64,000 bases of DNA from Rhodococcus gordoniae (GCF_001646655.1 NZ_LPZN01000013.1:1-64000); one strand, 5' to 3'; shown: positions 29,241-41,102, counted from the first letter of the stretch. Notes: generated from the sequence alone by a model not told the origin. A program made the numbers and translations.

Positions 29241-29246
29241 TATCGT
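29241..29246 (+). promoter_or_regulatory. -10 element for leaderless secreted lipase gene
   Basis: TATCGT ends seven bases before GTG 29254, with no ribosome binding site between them. Confidence 0.45.
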
Positions 29247-29253
29247 CCTCGGC

Positions 29254-30363
29254 GTGACCCGTACCACGCACGTCCCCGCCCTGCTGCTCGCCGGTGCTCT
29301 GGCACTGCTGACGACCGTCGTGTCACCTCCCGCGGTGGGCGCGAACCCGGCGCCGGGAAAGGTTGTCGAGGTCGCCCCGCTCGACCCGGAATCGTCCCTG
29401 CCCGGGGCGTCCTCGGCTCGCGTCCTCGCCTACACCACGCAGTGGCGCGACGGCACCCCGACCACAGCGACCGGGGCACTGTTCGTCCCTCCCGGCACGC
29501 CGCCCGAGGGCGGGTGGCCCGTGGTCGCATGGGCCCACGGCACGGTCGGTCTCGACGATTCGTGCGCGCCGTCGCGGTTGCCGCGTACCCCGCGCGACAC
29601 CGCCTATCTCGACCACTGGCTCGGGCAGGGCTACGCCGTGGTGGCAGCCGACTATCCGGGCCTGGGCTCGGACGGACTGCACCGCTATCTGGACGGGCAG
29701 AGTGCCGCGAACAGCGTGATCGACATCGTGCGGGCGGGACGCGCCGTCGAGCCGGCGTTGTCCGACCGTTGGGTCGTGATCGGGCAGTCGCAGGGTGGGC
29801 ACGCGGGTCTGCACCCCGCGCCCGAACTGGACTTCCGCGGGACGCTCACGACGGGCGCGCCGTCCAACCTCGAGTACGTGTTCCCGCTCGGATTCCCGGG
29901 CTTCCCCGATCTCGGTCTCGACGGGCTCACGGCGTTCGCCGCCTACATCTTCGCGGGTCTGCGCGACGCCGATCCTTCCCTGGACGTCGACGGATACCTC
30001 ACTCCCCTCGGTCGCGAGGTGGTCGACGCCGCCGAGCGACTCTGTTACGACGAGCTGATGGACCGCTACGGCGAGGTCGGCATCGGTGAGGTCCTCGCCC
30101 GTCCGCTGAGCGACGACCGGTTCCGCGCCGCCTTCACCGACTATGTCGCGGTGCCGACCCGTGGTTACGACCGGCCACTGTTCCTCGCGCAGGGTCTGCG
30201 CGATACGACGGTGCCCGCGCCGCTCGCGTTCGAACTGATCGGGGACCTGTGGGCCGGGGGCGCGAACGCGCAGTTCCGGACGTATCCGACAGGGCATTCC
30301 GAGACGATGTTCGCGTCGCTGCCCGACACCACCGGGTTCGTCGCCGACCTGCTGCGGCGCTGA
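29254..30363 (+). CDS. Secreted alpha/beta hydrolase, secretory-lipase type
   Basis: The 369-residue protein has a signal peptide (hydrophobic residues 8-25, cleavage probably after AVGA at 30) and the serine motif GQSQG with Ser179. WAHGTVG near residue 93 supplies the oxyanion hole, and the histidine is in YPTGHSETM. Relatives are lipases secreted by actinobacteria. After GGHAGLHPAPELD the segment seems about ten residues shorter than related lipases I recall, as if a short in-frame deletion removed part of a helix. Start is GTG 29254. Confidence 0.82.
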   Translation: MTRTTHVPALLLAGALALLTTVVSPPAVGANPAPGKVVEVAPLDPESSLPGASSARVLAYTTQWRDGTPTTATGALFVPPGTPPEGGWPVVAWAHGTVGLDDSCAPSRLPRTPRDTAYLDHWLGQGYAVVAADYPGLGSDGLHRYLDGQSAANSVIDIVRAGRAVEPALSDRWVVIGQSQGGHAGLHPAPELDFRGTLTTGAPSNLEYVFPLGFPGFPDLGLDGLTAFAAYIFAGLRDADPSLDVDGYLTPLGREVVDAAERLCYDELMDRYGEVGIGEVLARPLSDDRFRAAFTDYVAVPTRGYDRPLFLAQGLRDTTVPAPLAFELIGDLWAGGANAQFRTYPTGHSETMFASLPDTTGFVADLLRR

Positions 30364-30422
30364 CGCCGGCGCGGCCCGGGCATCCCGTGGTCGCACGATG
30401 TGGGTAATCGACCGTCGCCCGA

Positions 30423-30428
30423 TACGCT
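30423..30428 (+). promoter_or_regulatory. -10 element for leaderless ettA
   Basis: TACGCT ends seven bases before ATG 30436, and no clear ribosome binding site precedes that ATG. Confidence 0.45.
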
Positions 30429-30435
30429 GGTGGTC

Positions 30436-32101
<1,666 letters not shown>

Positions 32102-32109
<8 letters not shown>

Positions 32110-32521
32110 GTCGAACGGTCACCGGCCCTACCGGTGCCCGATCGAGGTGCGCTGGGGCGACTCCGACCGGCTGGGGCACGTCAACAACGCCAAGGTCGTC
32201 GAGTACCTGCAGGAGGGACGCATCAAGTTCTTCCTGAGCGAGCTGCCGTCGCGCGACGCGGTTGTCGTCCGGAAGATGGACGTCGAGTTCCTGCGACCGC
32301 TCAAGGACTCGTCGGCGCCGATCGAGGTCGAGACCGCGGTGCTGCGTCTCGGCACCAGTTCGTTCACGGTGCGCCAGACGATCCTCGACAGGGAGGGCGT
32401 GGTGTGCGCCGTCGCCGACACCGTGCTCGTCGGCTTCGATCCCGCGACCGACACGTCCCGGCCGTTGAGCGACGAGGTCCGGGCGGTGCTCGACCGGCAC
32501 CGTATCGTCGCTACCGTCTGA
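32102..32521 (+). CDS. Hotdog-fold acyl-CoA thioesterase (4HBT family)
   Basis: The 139-residue protein has the YbgC-like active-site segment RWGDSDRLGHVNNAKVVEYL, in which the second Asp is catalytic. The remaining beta strands fit a single hotdog domain. GTG 32102 overlaps the ettA stop by eight bases. Substrate is not predictable. A second thioesterase of the same type sits beyond the NAD-glutamate dehydrogenase. Confidence 0.85.
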
Positions 32522-32649
32522 CCCAGCGGTCCTCCGCTGCTGTCCGGCCCGCCGGTTCCGGCACCCCGACTGCGCGCCGCGGATAGGCTCGATCACGAGT
32601 CCGTCCGCGGCGCGCGGTGTATCCGCCCGACAGAGCAGGAGGGGTGTCG

Positions 32650-35600
32650 ATGGCCGATCCGGCTGTGGCGCAGAAAAGTTCGACGGGTGGCGACGTCTCT
32701 CCCGAAGTCGTCCTCGAGCGGATCTACGAGCGCTCCGGAGAGTTCGCGACCGACCCCGGCGCAGCCGCGCTCGAGCACGTACACCTCGGTCGTCACCGTG
32801 AGGAGGACACTGCGGTCGTCGGCGTGCGCCGCACCGACACCCTCGGTGTCGCCGTGCAGATCGTCACCGACGACATGCCGCTGCTCGTCGAGTCGGTGCT
32901 GGCGCTGCTCTCACGGCTCGGTGTCTCGGTGGGGGCCGTCATCCACCCCGTCCTGGCGGCGCGACGAAACGCGGAGGGTGAGCTCGAGCGCCTGGCCGAC
33001 GAAGGGGGCGGTGCCTCCGGCGGATCCCCCGAATCGTGGATGCACATCCAGCTGCGCGGACCCGTCGACGACGAGGCGGTCGACGAGATCGAGCACGGAC
33101 TGCGGCGTGTGTTGTCCGACGTACGCCAGGTGGCCTCGGACTCGGACGCGATGCACGCCCTGCAGCGCGACATCGCGGACGCGTTCGACGTCCTGGCCGC
33201 CCATCCGCCCACGCAGTACACGGCCGACGAACTCGCCGAGACCGCCGCACTGCTGCGATGGTTGAGCGGCGGAAATTTCACCATCCTCGGCTACCGGCGC
33301 TACGACTTCGTCCCCGACGGCGGCGGGGGGAAGGTCCGCGCCGCACCCGTGTCCGGCAGCGGTAGGGGAGTGCTGCGCACCGATGCGGCGGTGGGGGACC
33401 CGCTCGACCTGCCCGGTGAGGTCGGCACGGGCCGGCGCCCGCTGCTCGTCCTCACCCAGGGGGCACTTCCCGCCACCGTGCACCGGTCCGTCTATCCGTA
33501 CTTCGTCGGCGTCGCCCGGCTCGACGCCGACGGCGCGCTGGTCGGGGAGGATCGTTTCCTCGGCGTCCTCACGGTGACGGCCCTGCACGAGAACATCCTC
33601 GACATCCCCGTCGTGTCACGCCGGGTGCGTGAGGTCGTCGCGCGGGCGCGGGTCGACCTGTCGTCCTACAGCGGTCAGGCGATGCTCGAGATCATGCAGA
33701 CCGTGCCGCGCGCGGAACTGTTCTCCATGGATACCGACACCCTCTACGAGACCGTCAGCGCCGTGGTCGACATCCGCCGGCAGGTGCGGTTGTTCGTCCG
33801 CGTCGACACCTACGGACGATACATCTCGTGCCTGGTCTACCTGCCGCGCGACCGCTACACGACGAAGGTGCGCGTCGCGATCCAGGACATCCTGCTGCGC
33901 GAGTTCGGGGGTGGCGTGCTCGACTACACCGCCCGTGTCTCCGAACGTGACCTGGCGTTGCTGCACGTGACGATCCGGTTCTCCGGCCGCGCGCGACGCG
34001 AGGTGGACACTTCGGAGGACAACCGTCTGCGCATCCAGGCGATGCTCGCGGAGGTGACCCGCAACTGGGCTGACCGTCTCGGGGAAGCAGCCGCGGTCAC
34101 GGGTGATCTCGATCCGGTGCTGGTGCAGCGGTATGCCGAGGTCGTGCCCGAGGCGTACAAGGAGGACTTCGACTCCGAACGCGCTCTGTTCGATCTGATG
34201 CGTCTCGAAGCGCTCGACTCCGGTGATCTCGACACGCATCTGTACCGGCCCGGATCCGGCGATCCGCTGTCGTTGCGCTTCACCCTGTATGTGGCGGACG
34301 AGACCGTCACCCTCGGCCGGATCCTGCCGGTGTTGCAGAGTCTCGGCGTCGAGGTCGTCGACGAGCGGCCGTACCGTTTGCCACGCTCGGACGGGATCGA
34401 CTGCTGGATCTACGATTTCGGACTCTGCCTGCCCGAGGACATCGAGCCCGAGGTCGTCGAGGCCGACCCGACTCTGGCGGGGCGCCTGACCGAGACCTTC
34501 ACCGTGGCATGGCGGGGTGCGGTCGAGACCGACCGCTTCAACCAGCTCGTGCTGCGCGCCGGGCTCACCTGGAAACAGGTCGTGTTGCTACGGGCGTACG
34601 CGAAATACCTGCGCCAGACCGAATTCCCGTACAGCCAGTACAATATCGAAGGCGTCCTGCTCGGTGCCCCGCACACCGCGACCCTGCTCGCCGGACTGTT
34701 CGAGGCCCGCTTCGATCCGGACAGCGCATCCGCCGAACGCGAACGTGAGATCGTCGACGAACTCACCGCGACGATCGCCGAGGTCACCGCGCTGGCCACC
34801 GACCGGATCCTCCGGGGATTGTTCTCCCTGATCCGTGCCACGCTCCGCACCAACTTCCATGTGGCCGGCGGAATCGGGAACGAACACCCGGACGGTCGCG
34901 CGTTGTCGCTCAAGTTCGATCCGCGGCGCATCGCCGAACTACCCCAACCACGACCGGCTTTCGAGGTGTTCGTCTACGCCCCGGACGTCGAGGGTGTCCA
35001 TATGCGGTTCGGTCCCGTTGCCCGTGGTGGTCTGCGCTGGTCCGACCGCCGCGAGGACTTCCGCACCGAGGTGCTCGGTCTGGTCAAGGCGCAGGCCGTG
35101 AAGAACGCGGTGATCGTGCCGGTGGGAGCGAAGGGCGGGTTCGTCGTCAAGCACGCTCCGCGTCCGACCGGCGACGCCGAGGCCGACCGTCGCGCGGTCC
35201 GGGAGCGCGGCGAACGGTGCTATCGGTGCTTCATCGCCGGTCTGCTCGACATCACCGACAACCTCGACGCGGCCCGCAACGAAGCGGTCCCGCCGCCGCG
35301 GGTCGTGCGCCACGACGAGGACGACCCGTATCTCGTGGTGGCCGCAGACAAGGGCACGGCATCGTTCTCCGACATCGCCAATTCCGTTGCGGCGGAATAC
35401 GGTTACTGGCTCGGCGACGCCTTCGCCTCCGGTGGTTCCGCCGGTTACGACCACAAGGAGATGGGCATCACCGCGCGCGGTGCGTGGGAGAGCGTCCGGC
35501 GCCACTTCCGCGAACTCGGATCCGACCCGCAGACCGACGATGTCACCGTGGTCGGCATCGGTGACATGAGCGGCGACGTCTTCGGCAACGGCATGCTGCT

Positions 35601-37458
35601 CAGCCGGCACATCAGGCTCGTCGCGGCGTTCGACCACCGTCACATCTTCCTCGACCCCGATCCCGACCCGCAGCGGTCGTTCGACGAGCGTCGCCGGCTG
35701 TTCGCGCTGCCCCGGTCGTCGTGGAGGGACTACTCGGAAGAGCTCATCTCGGCAGGAGGCGGGGTGTGGGATCGGACGGCCAAGTCCGTGCCCGTCGGCC
35801 CCGAGGCGCGCGCGGTACTCGACCTTCCCGACGACATCACCGAACTCTCACCGCCCGAACTGATCCGCACGATCCTGCGCGCGCCGGTCGACCTCCTGTG
35901 GAACGGCGGCGTCGGCACCTATGTGAAGGCGTCGACGGAAACCCACGCTGAAGTGGGAGACAAGAGCAACGACGGCGTGCGTGTCGACGGCCGCGACCTG
36001 CGCGCCCGGGCCGTGGGCGAAGGGGGCAATCTCGGTGTCACACAACGCGGCCGAATCGAGTTCGCCCGCACCGGCGGCAAGATCAACACCGATGCGATCG
36101 ACAACTCGGCCGGTGTCGACAGTTCCGACCACGAGGTCAACATCAAGATCCTGCTCGACGGCATGGTCACCACCGGTGAGCTCGCGGCGGAGGACCGCAA
36201 TCCGCTGCTCGCGTCGATGACCGACGACGTCGCCGATCTCGTTCTCGCCGATAATATCTCGCAGAACGCCGTGCTCGGACTGGAACGGGCCGCCGCACCG
36301 TCCCTGCTGGGGGTGCATCGCAGGTTGCTCGCGGCTCTCGAACTGGATCGGGGACTCGACCGCGACCTCGAGGCGCTGCCCGACGAGGCCGAGTTCGACC
36401 GCCGCGCAGCCGCAGGGGAGGGATTGACCTCGCCGGAGCTGTCGCAGCTCCTCGCTCATGTCAAACTCGCCCTGGTCGACGACCTGCTCGCCACGGATCT
36501 GCCCGACAGCGAGACCTTCGCGGCGATCCTGCACGACTACTTCCCGCCGGCTCTGCGTGAGCGGTTCCGCACCGGGATCCGGGCGCATCCGCTGCGCCGG
36601 CAGATCGTCGCGACGCTGCTGGCGAACACCACCGTCGACAACGGTGGCCCCACCTACGTCTACCGACTCGCCGAGGAGGCCGGGGCGACGGCGACCGACG
36701 CCATCCGCGCCTACGCCGCCGTCACCGCCGTCTTCGGGTTGCCGGGGCTGTGGGACGAGATCCGCGCCGCCGGGCTGCCCGTCGACATCGAGGACGATCT
36801 GCTGCTCGAATCCCGCCGCGTGCTCGACCGGGCGTCGCGTCGCCTGCTCGCCACGCGGCCGCAACCCCTCGCCGTCGGTGCCGAGATCAGCCGGTACCGC
36901 GACGCCTTCGCTCGCCTCGCTCCGCGCGTCGGGAAATGGATGCGCGGGCACCACGCCGAGGACTTCGAGCGCCGCACCCGTCCCCTCCTCGAACGGGGAG
37001 CTCCGCAGGAGCTGACGGGCGTCGTCTTCCGGCTCCTCGACCAGTTCCCGTTGCTCGATGTCATCGACATCGCCGACATCGAACAACGAGACGAGGCGGA
37101 GGTCGCCGACCTCTACTACGCCCTCGACGCGCATCTCGGCGTCGACCGCCTGCTCACGGCGGTCTCCGGCCTCGAACGGGGCGACCGCTGGCATTCGCTG
37201 GCACGACTCGCGCTGCGCGACGACCTGTACGGCTCGCTGCGTTCACTCGTTCTCGATGTGCTGGCCGGCGCCGAACCCGGCGAATCGACCGAGGAGATGA
37301 TCGAGGACTGGGAGTCGTCCAACGGATCCAAACTCGTGCGTGCGAGGGTGGCGCTCGACGAGATCTTCGCGTCTGGAAGTCTGGACCTCGCCACCCTGTC
37401 GGTGGCGGCACGACAGATCAGGGGCATGGTGCGCACGGGCGCATCCGATCGGAGGTAA
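32650..37458 (+). CDS. gdh: NAD-specific glutamate dehydrogenase, 180-kDa class
   Basis: The 1602-residue protein belongs to the large GDH class first known in Streptomyces. An extended N-terminal region with ACT-like folds (about residues 1-650) precedes the catalytic core. The core contains VARGGLRWSDR, the catalytic lysine segment VPVGAKGGFVVK and the NAD fold with VGIGDMSGDVFGNGML. A helical C-terminus follows. It mainly deaminates glutamate to 2-oxoglutarate. In mycobacteria the equivalent (Rv2476c) is inhibited by the FHA protein GarA; that regulator is not in the window. ATG 32650 follows AGGAGGGG; an upstream ATG at 32617 lacks support. Confidence 0.94.
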   Translation: MADPAVAQKSSTGGDVSPEVVLERIYERSGEFATDPGAAALEHVHLGRHREEDTAVVGVRRTDTLGVAVQIVTDDMPLLVESVLALLSRLGVSVGAVIHPVLAARRNAEGELERLADEGGGASGGSPESWMHIQLRGPVDDEAVDEIEHGLRRVLSDVRQVASDSDAMHALQRDIADAFDVLAAHPPTQYTADELAETAALLRWLSGGNFTILGYRRYDFVPDGGGGKVRAAPVSGSGRGVLRTDAAVGDPLDLPGEVGTGRRPLLVLTQGALPATVHRSVYPYFVGVARLDADGALVGEDRFLGVLTVTALHENILDIPVVSRRVREVVARARVDLSSYSGQAMLEIMQTVPRAELFSMDTDTLYETVSAVVDIRRQVRLFVRVDTYGRYISCLVYLPRDRYTTKVRVAIQDILLREFGGGVLDYTARVSERDLALLHVTIRFSGRARREVDTSEDNRLRIQAMLAEVTRNWADRLGEAAAVTGDLDPVLVQRYAEVVPEAYKEDFDSERALFDLMRLEALDSGDLDTHLYRPGSGDPLSLRFTLYVADETVTLGRILPVLQSLGVEVVDERPYRLPRSDGIDCWIYDFGLCLPEDIEPEVVEADPTLAGRLTETFTVAWRGAVETDRFNQLVLRAGLTWKQVVLLRAYAKYLRQTEFPYSQYNIEGVLLGAPHTATLLAGLFEARFDPDSASAEREREIVDELTATIAEVTALATDRILRGLFSLIRATLRTNFHVAGGIGNEHPDGRALSLKFDPRRIAELPQPRPAFEVFVYAPDVEGVHMRFGPVARGGLRWSDRREDFRTEVLGLVKAQAVKNAVIVPVGAKGGFVVKHAPRPTGDAEADRRAVRERGERCYRCFIAGLLDITDNLDAARNEAVPPPRVVRHDEDDPYLVVAADKGTASFSDIANSVAAEYGYWLGDAFASGGSAGYDHKEMGITARGAWESVRRHFRELGSDPQTDDVTVVGIGDMSGDVFGNGMLLSRHIRLVAAFDHRHIFLDPDPDPQRSFDERRRLFALPRSSWRDYSEELISAGGGVWDRTAKSVPVGPEARAVLDLPDDITELSPPELIRTILRAPVDLLWNGGVGTYVKASTETHAEVGDKSNDGVRVDGRDLRARAVGEGGNLGVTQRGRIEFARTGGKINTDAIDNSAGVDSSDHEVNIKILLDGMVTTGELAAEDRNPLLASMTDDVADLVLADNISQNAVLGLERAAAPSLLGVHRRLLAALELDRGLDRDLEALPDEAEFDRRAAAGEGLTSPELSQLLAHVKLALVDDLLATDLPDSETFAAILHDYFPPALRERFRTGIRAHPLRRQIVATLLANTTVDNGGPTYVYRLAEEAGATATDAIRAYAAVTAVFGLPGLWDEIRAAGLPVDIEDDLLLESRRVLDRASRRLLATRPQPLAVGAEISRYRDAFARLAPRVGKWMRGHHAEDFERRTRPLLERGAPQELTGVVFRLLDQFPLLDVIDIADIEQRDEAEVADLYYALDAHLGVDRLLTAVSGLERGDRWHSLARLALRDDLYGSLRSLVLDVLAGAEPGESTEEMIEDWESSNGSKLVRARVALDEIFASGSLDLATLSVAARQIRGMVRTGASDRR

Positions 37459-37461
37459 CGA

Positions 37462-37896
37462 GTGAGCGGTGCGGGCGAACAGTTCGGTTTCCACACCGAG
37501 GTGATGGTGCGGTGGTCCGACATGGACGTCTTCCAGCACATCAACCACGCGCGGATGGTCACCCTCCTCGAGGAAGCGCGGATCCCGTGGTTGTTCGCCG
37601 ACGGCCGCCCCACCCGGGACCTGCGCGAGGGGGCTGTCATCGCCGATCTCCACGTCCGCTACCGAGGGCAGTTGCGTCACGACGACGGTCCGCTCGACGT
37701 GTTGATGTGGACGGAGAAGGTACGCGCGGTCGACTTCACGATCGGTTACGAGGTGCGGCCGAGCGGTGCCCCGGTCGACTCGGCGCCGGCCGTGGTCGCG
37801 TCCACCCAGATCGCGGCGTTCGACATCGAGACCCAGCGCCTGCGCCGGCTCACCGACGCCGAGCGCGAGTTCCTGCGACAGTGGCGACGTGACTGA
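37462..37896 (+). CDS. Hotdog-fold thioesterase, Rv2475c-like
   Basis: The 144-residue protein has the active-site stretch RWSDMDVFQHINHARMVTLLEE of 4HBT thioesterases. GTG 37462 lies three bases after the gdh stop, and its own stop overlaps the next gene by eight bases. The same order (gdh, thioesterase, unknown protein) is found in M. tuberculosis as Rv2476c-Rv2475c-Rv2474c, so these three probably form one operon. The substrate is unknown. Confidence 0.85.
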   Translation: MSGAGEQFGFHTEVMVRWSDMDVFQHINHARMVTLLEEARIPWLFADGRPTRDLREGAVIADLHVRYRGQLRHDDGPLDVLMWTEKVRAVDFTIGYEVRPSGAPVDSAPAVVASTQIAAFDIETQRLRRLTDAEREFLRQWRRD

Positions 37897-38581
37897 CGAG
37901 GCCCGGCACGACGAGCGTCTCCTGAGGCTCGACGGCCCCGACGACAGCGTCGATCTCGCTGCATTCCTCGCGCGCGCCGCGCGTCTCGACGAGGCCGCCG
38001 TGGTGCGGTTGCGCCGCCGCAGCGACGGGCTGCTCGGCGTGTGGACCCACACCGGGTTCGAGGTACTCGCGGGCCGCGTCGTCCGCGGAACCGTGGCGCC
38101 GGCCGACACCTGCGTCGCTGCCGAGTCGCTGCGGGCCGCGCTCCTCGCCGGCTCCGAACCCCGCACCGAGGTGGACCCGGGTTGGGCGATGGATTCCGCA
38201 TGGCGCGGGGCACTGCCGCCGGACGACGGTTACGTCCACGTCGACGACGTGCCGGCGCGAGTCCTCGTCGAACTCGCGCAGCGCGGTGTCGCGCTCACCC
38301 GTGAGCACGGTGCGCAGGGACCCCCGGCGTCGTTGCTGGCCCAGGAAGTTCTCGAGGTGAGCGGCGCCGGAACGACGGTGGGCGTGCCGATGCGCATGGT
38401 GTTCGCGCTCGGTGCGATGGGTTTCGTGCCCGGTGCCGGTCGCGACACCGTCGACTCGGCCGGCATCGACCCTGCCGAGGTGGTCCGGGTCCGTGCGTCC
38501 GCCACATGGATGCGCCTCGACGCCCGCTACGGTTCGGTCTACCTGCGGCGCGGCGGCGGGCTCGGTCTGAGCGTCCTCTGA
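37889..38581 (+). CDS. Conserved actinobacterial protein, Rv2474c-like, unknown function
   Basis: The 230-residue protein starts at GTG 37889 inside the end of the thioesterase gene. It has no signal peptide, membrane segment or recognised domain. The composition is rich in Ala, Arg, Asp and Val. Its place after gdh and a thioesterase matches Rv2474c, so it is a real conserved gene. The C-terminal 60 residues (TWMRLDARYGSVYLRRGGGL) are predicted beta-rich. Confidence 0.8.
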   Translation: MTDEARHDERLLRLDGPDDSVDLAAFLARAARLDEAAVVRLRRRSDGLLGVWTHTGFEVLAGRVVRGTVAPADTCVAAESLRAALLAGSEPRTEVDPGWAMDSAWRGALPPDDGYVHVDDVPARVLVELAQRGVALTREHGAQGPPASLLAQEVLEVSGAGTTVGVPMRMVFALGAMGFVPGAGRDTVDSAGIDPAEVVRVRASATWMRLDARYGSVYLRRGGGLGLSVL

Positions 38582-38587
38582 GGGTCG

Positions 38588-40201
38588 TCACACCAGCCAG
38601 ACGGCGGTATCCGGTGGCAGTTCGCGTCCGGTGAGCGTCCGGCTCGCGAGCAGCACCTCTCCGGGTGGCAGTTCGACCGCGACGTCGCCGGCGTTGAGTA
38701 CGCACGTCAGGCCGCCGGGGCGACGGAACGCCAGGCACCCCGCCGGGCTTCCGTACCAGGCGACCTCGTTGCCGTCGAATTCCGTTCGCTCCTTGCGGAT
38801 CTCGATCGCCCTGCGGTACAGCGAGAGCGTCGAGTCCACGTCCTCGAGTTGCGTCTCCACGGTCAGCGCCGACCATTCCGGAGGTTGCGGGAGCCACGCG
38901 GACTGCGCGGAGGTGAATCCGAACGGCGGCGTCCCACCCTCCCACGGCAGCGGCACGCGGCACCCGTCGCGTCCGCGTTCGGTGTGCCCGGATCGTTCCC
39001 ACACCGGATCCTGCAGCACCTCGTCGGGCAGGTCGACGTTGGGCAGCCCCAGTTCGGCGCCGTTGTAGACGAACACCGCCCCAGGAAGAGCGAGGGCGAC
39101 GAGGATCATCGCGCGTGCTCGTGCCGTCCCGAGCTCACCGTCTCCGTAGCGGGTGACCTCACGGTCCACGTCGTGGTTCGACAGGGTCCACGTCGGTGAG
39201 GCCTGCACCGACGTCACTGCGGCCAGGCCCTTCTCGACGGCACCGCGGATGGCGTCGGCGTCCCAGTCCGACAACGTCAGGTGGAAGTCGAAGGCGAGGT
39301 GGAGTTCGTCCGGTCGCAGGTACTCGGCGAACCGTTCGTGGTCGTCGACCCAGATCTCACCGATCGCCACCGCGCCCGGGTACTCGTCGAAGACCCGCCG
39401 GAGCCGGCGGTGGATGTCGTGGACCTCGGGATTGTTGAACCGCGGGTCGGCGGGGGAGTGCCCGAGCAGTTCGTTGGTCTCCCACCCGTCGTGATCGGGC
39501 AGATCTGCCGGCTTCGCCATGCCGTGGGCGACGTCGATCCGGAAACCGTCCACGCCCCGGTCCAGCCAGAATCGCAGGGTCGTGCCGAGATCCTCGACGA
39601 CCTCTTCGTCGTCCCAGTCGAGATCGGGCTGCCCGGGTGCGAACACGTGCAGATACCACTGACCCGGCGTGCCGTCGGGTTCGGTGATGCGGGTCCAGGC
39701 AGGGCCACCGAAGACGCTCGGCCAGTTGTTCGGTGGTGTGTTGCCGTCCGGACCCCGGCCGTCCCGGAAATGGAACCGTCGTCGTTCGCGGCTGCCCGGC
39801 CCTGCCTCGAGTGCTGCCCGGAACCACCGATGTTCGACGCTGACATGGTTCGGTACGAGGTCCATCACCACCCGGATCCCGCGTGCATGGGCGTCGGCGA
39901 CCAGTGCCTCGAGATCGGCGAGATCCCCGAACAGCGGGTCGATGTCGCGGGGGTCGGACACGTCGTAGCCGTGGTCGGCCATCGGCGAACGCATCACGGG
40001 GTTGAGCCAGATCGCGTCGATTCCGAGGAGTTCGAGATAACCCAGGCGGCTGCGTACACCCGCGAGATCGCCGATGCCGTCACCGTTCGCATCGACGAAC
40101 GAGCGGGGATAGACCTGGTAGAAGACCGCGTTACGCCACCACGGCGCCGTCGGGTCGCCTCGTCCGGAGGTCGGTGCTGCGGGGTGGGCCACGGGACTCA
40201 T
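38588..40201 (-). CDS. aglA: GH13 alpha-glucosidase
   Basis: The 537-residue enzyme has the GH13 conserved regions: DLVPNHVS (region I), GFRIDVAHG with the Asp nucleophile (region II), EIWV with the acid/base Glu (region III) and LSNHDVDR (region IV). QPDLDWDD is typical of the oligo-1,6-glucosidase/alpha-glucosidase group. ATG 40201 was chosen because the conserved WWRNAVFYQVYPRSF then lies near residue 21; no strong ribosome binding site is seen. It matches Rv2471 (aglA) in position. It acts in the cytoplasm on short alpha-glucosides such as maltose or isomaltose. Confidence 0.92.
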   Translation of the reverse strand: MSPVAHPAAPTSGRGDPTAPWWRNAVFYQVYPRSFVDANGDGIGDLAGVRSRLGYLELLGIDAIWLNPVMRSPMADHGYDVSDPRDIDPLFGDLADLEALVADAHARGIRVVMDLVPNHVSVEHRWFRAALEAGPGSRERRRFHFRDGRGPDGNTPPNNWPSVFGGPAWTRITEPDGTPGQWYLHVFAPGQPDLDWDDEEVVEDLGTTLRFWLDRGVDGFRIDVAHGMAKPADLPDHDGWETNELLGHSPADPRFNNPEVHDIHRRLRRVFDEYPGAVAIGEIWVDDHERFAEYLRPDELHLAFDFHLTLSDWDADAIRGAVEKGLAAVTSVQASPTWTLSNHDVDREVTRYGDGELGTARARAMILVALALPGAVFVYNGAELGLPNVDLPDEVLQDPVWERSGHTERGRDGCRVPLPWEGGTPPFGFTSAQSAWLPQPPEWSALTVETQLEDVDSTLSLYRRAIEIRKERTEFDGNEVAWYGSPAGCLAFRRPGGLTCVLNAGDVAVELPPGEVLLASRTLTGRELPPDTAVWLV

Positions 40202-40286
40202 CGTGTCAGACGACAGGGCGAAAGGCAGGGCGAACAGTGCCCGCGGCCGTTCCGCCGGGACCGGGCCGCATGATAGGACGAACGGC

Positions 40287-40706
40287 ATGAATACGACATC
40301 GATCGTCGCGGTCCGGCTGGACGACGTGGAGTTGCGCGACGACCCGATCAACCCTGCGTGGATCCACGAGGGCGCCCCCATGGCACGCAGCGGTCAGTGG
40401 GCGACCAGCGCCGACCGCACCACCACCACACACGTGTGGGACTGCACGGCCGGTCGCTTCGACTGGCATTTCGGCGTCGACGAGATCGTCCACATCGTGG
40501 AGGGCTCGGTGATCGTCTCGTCCGCCGACTCCGAACCCCGCACGCTGCGGGCCGGGGACGCCGCGCTCTTCCGTGCGGGGACCACCGCGCTGTGGGAGGT
40601 CCCCGAGTACGTGCGCAAGCACGCCGTCCTGCGTCGCCACCTGTCGCCCGTGGCGCGGTTCACCCAGAAGGTGGAGGACCGCCTGCGCCGGATGCTGGGC
40701 CGCTGA
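40287..40706 (+). CDS. Small cupin-domain protein (DUF861 type)
   Basis: The 139-residue protein folds as a single cupin, with the core FDWHFGVDEIVHIVEGSVIV and the second motif RAGDAALFRAGTTALWEV. ATG 40287 follows AGGAC by seven bases. DUF861 cupins include ureidoglycolate-type enzymes and sugar-binding proteins; no substrate can be assigned. It runs convergently toward glbO, with only three bases between stops. Confidence 0.75.
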   Translation: MNTTSIVAVRLDDVELRDDPINPAWIHEGAPMARSGQWATSADRTTTTHVWDCTAGRFDWHFGVDEIVHIVEGSVIVSSADSEPRTLRAGDAALFRAGTTALWEVPEYVRKHAVLRRHLSPVARFTQKVEDRLRRMLGR

Positions 40707-40709
40707 TCT

Positions 40710-41102
40710 CTAGACAGGTGAGTTCATCATCGAGTCGGCGGCCATGTTCATGTAGTCGACGAGCTGTCGACGATGTTCGTCGTCGAGTGTCGTCTCCTCT
40801 ATCGACGCGATCGCGGTGTGCATGCATCGCAACCAGGCGTCGCGCTCGAGCGGGCCGATCCGGAACGGGTGGTGGCGCATGCGCAGTCGCGGGTGCCCTC
40901 GTTCCTCGGAGTAGGTGCGCGGGCCGCCCCAGTACTGCTCCAGGAACATCCGCATGCGCCGCTCGGCCGGACCGAGATCCTCCTCGGGGTACAGGGGCCG
41001 GACGATCTCGTCCCGTGCCACCTCTTCGTAGAACCGCGCCGTGATCCGACGGAACGTCTCGGCGCCACCGACCGCGTCGTAGAAGGTCTGCTCGTCACTC
41101 AT
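40710..41102 (-). CDS. glbO: Group II truncated haemoglobin
   Basis: The 130-residue protein has the group II haem-pocket pattern: FYEEV in helix B, the long segment FLEQYWGGP in helix E, RMRHHPF carrying the proximal His, and the Trp in DAWLRCM. It matches Rv2470 (GlbO) in place and length. Such globins bind O2 tightly and may aid O2 delivery to the membrane or detoxify NO. ATG 41102 is the only start that gives a full globin. Confidence 0.93.
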   Translation of the reverse strand: MSDEQTFYDAVGGAETFRRITARFYEEVARDEIVRPLYPEEDLGPAERRMRMFLEQYWGGPRTYSEERGHPRLRMRHHPFRIGPLERDAWLRCMHTAIASIEETTLDDEHRRQLVDYMNMAADSMMNSPV

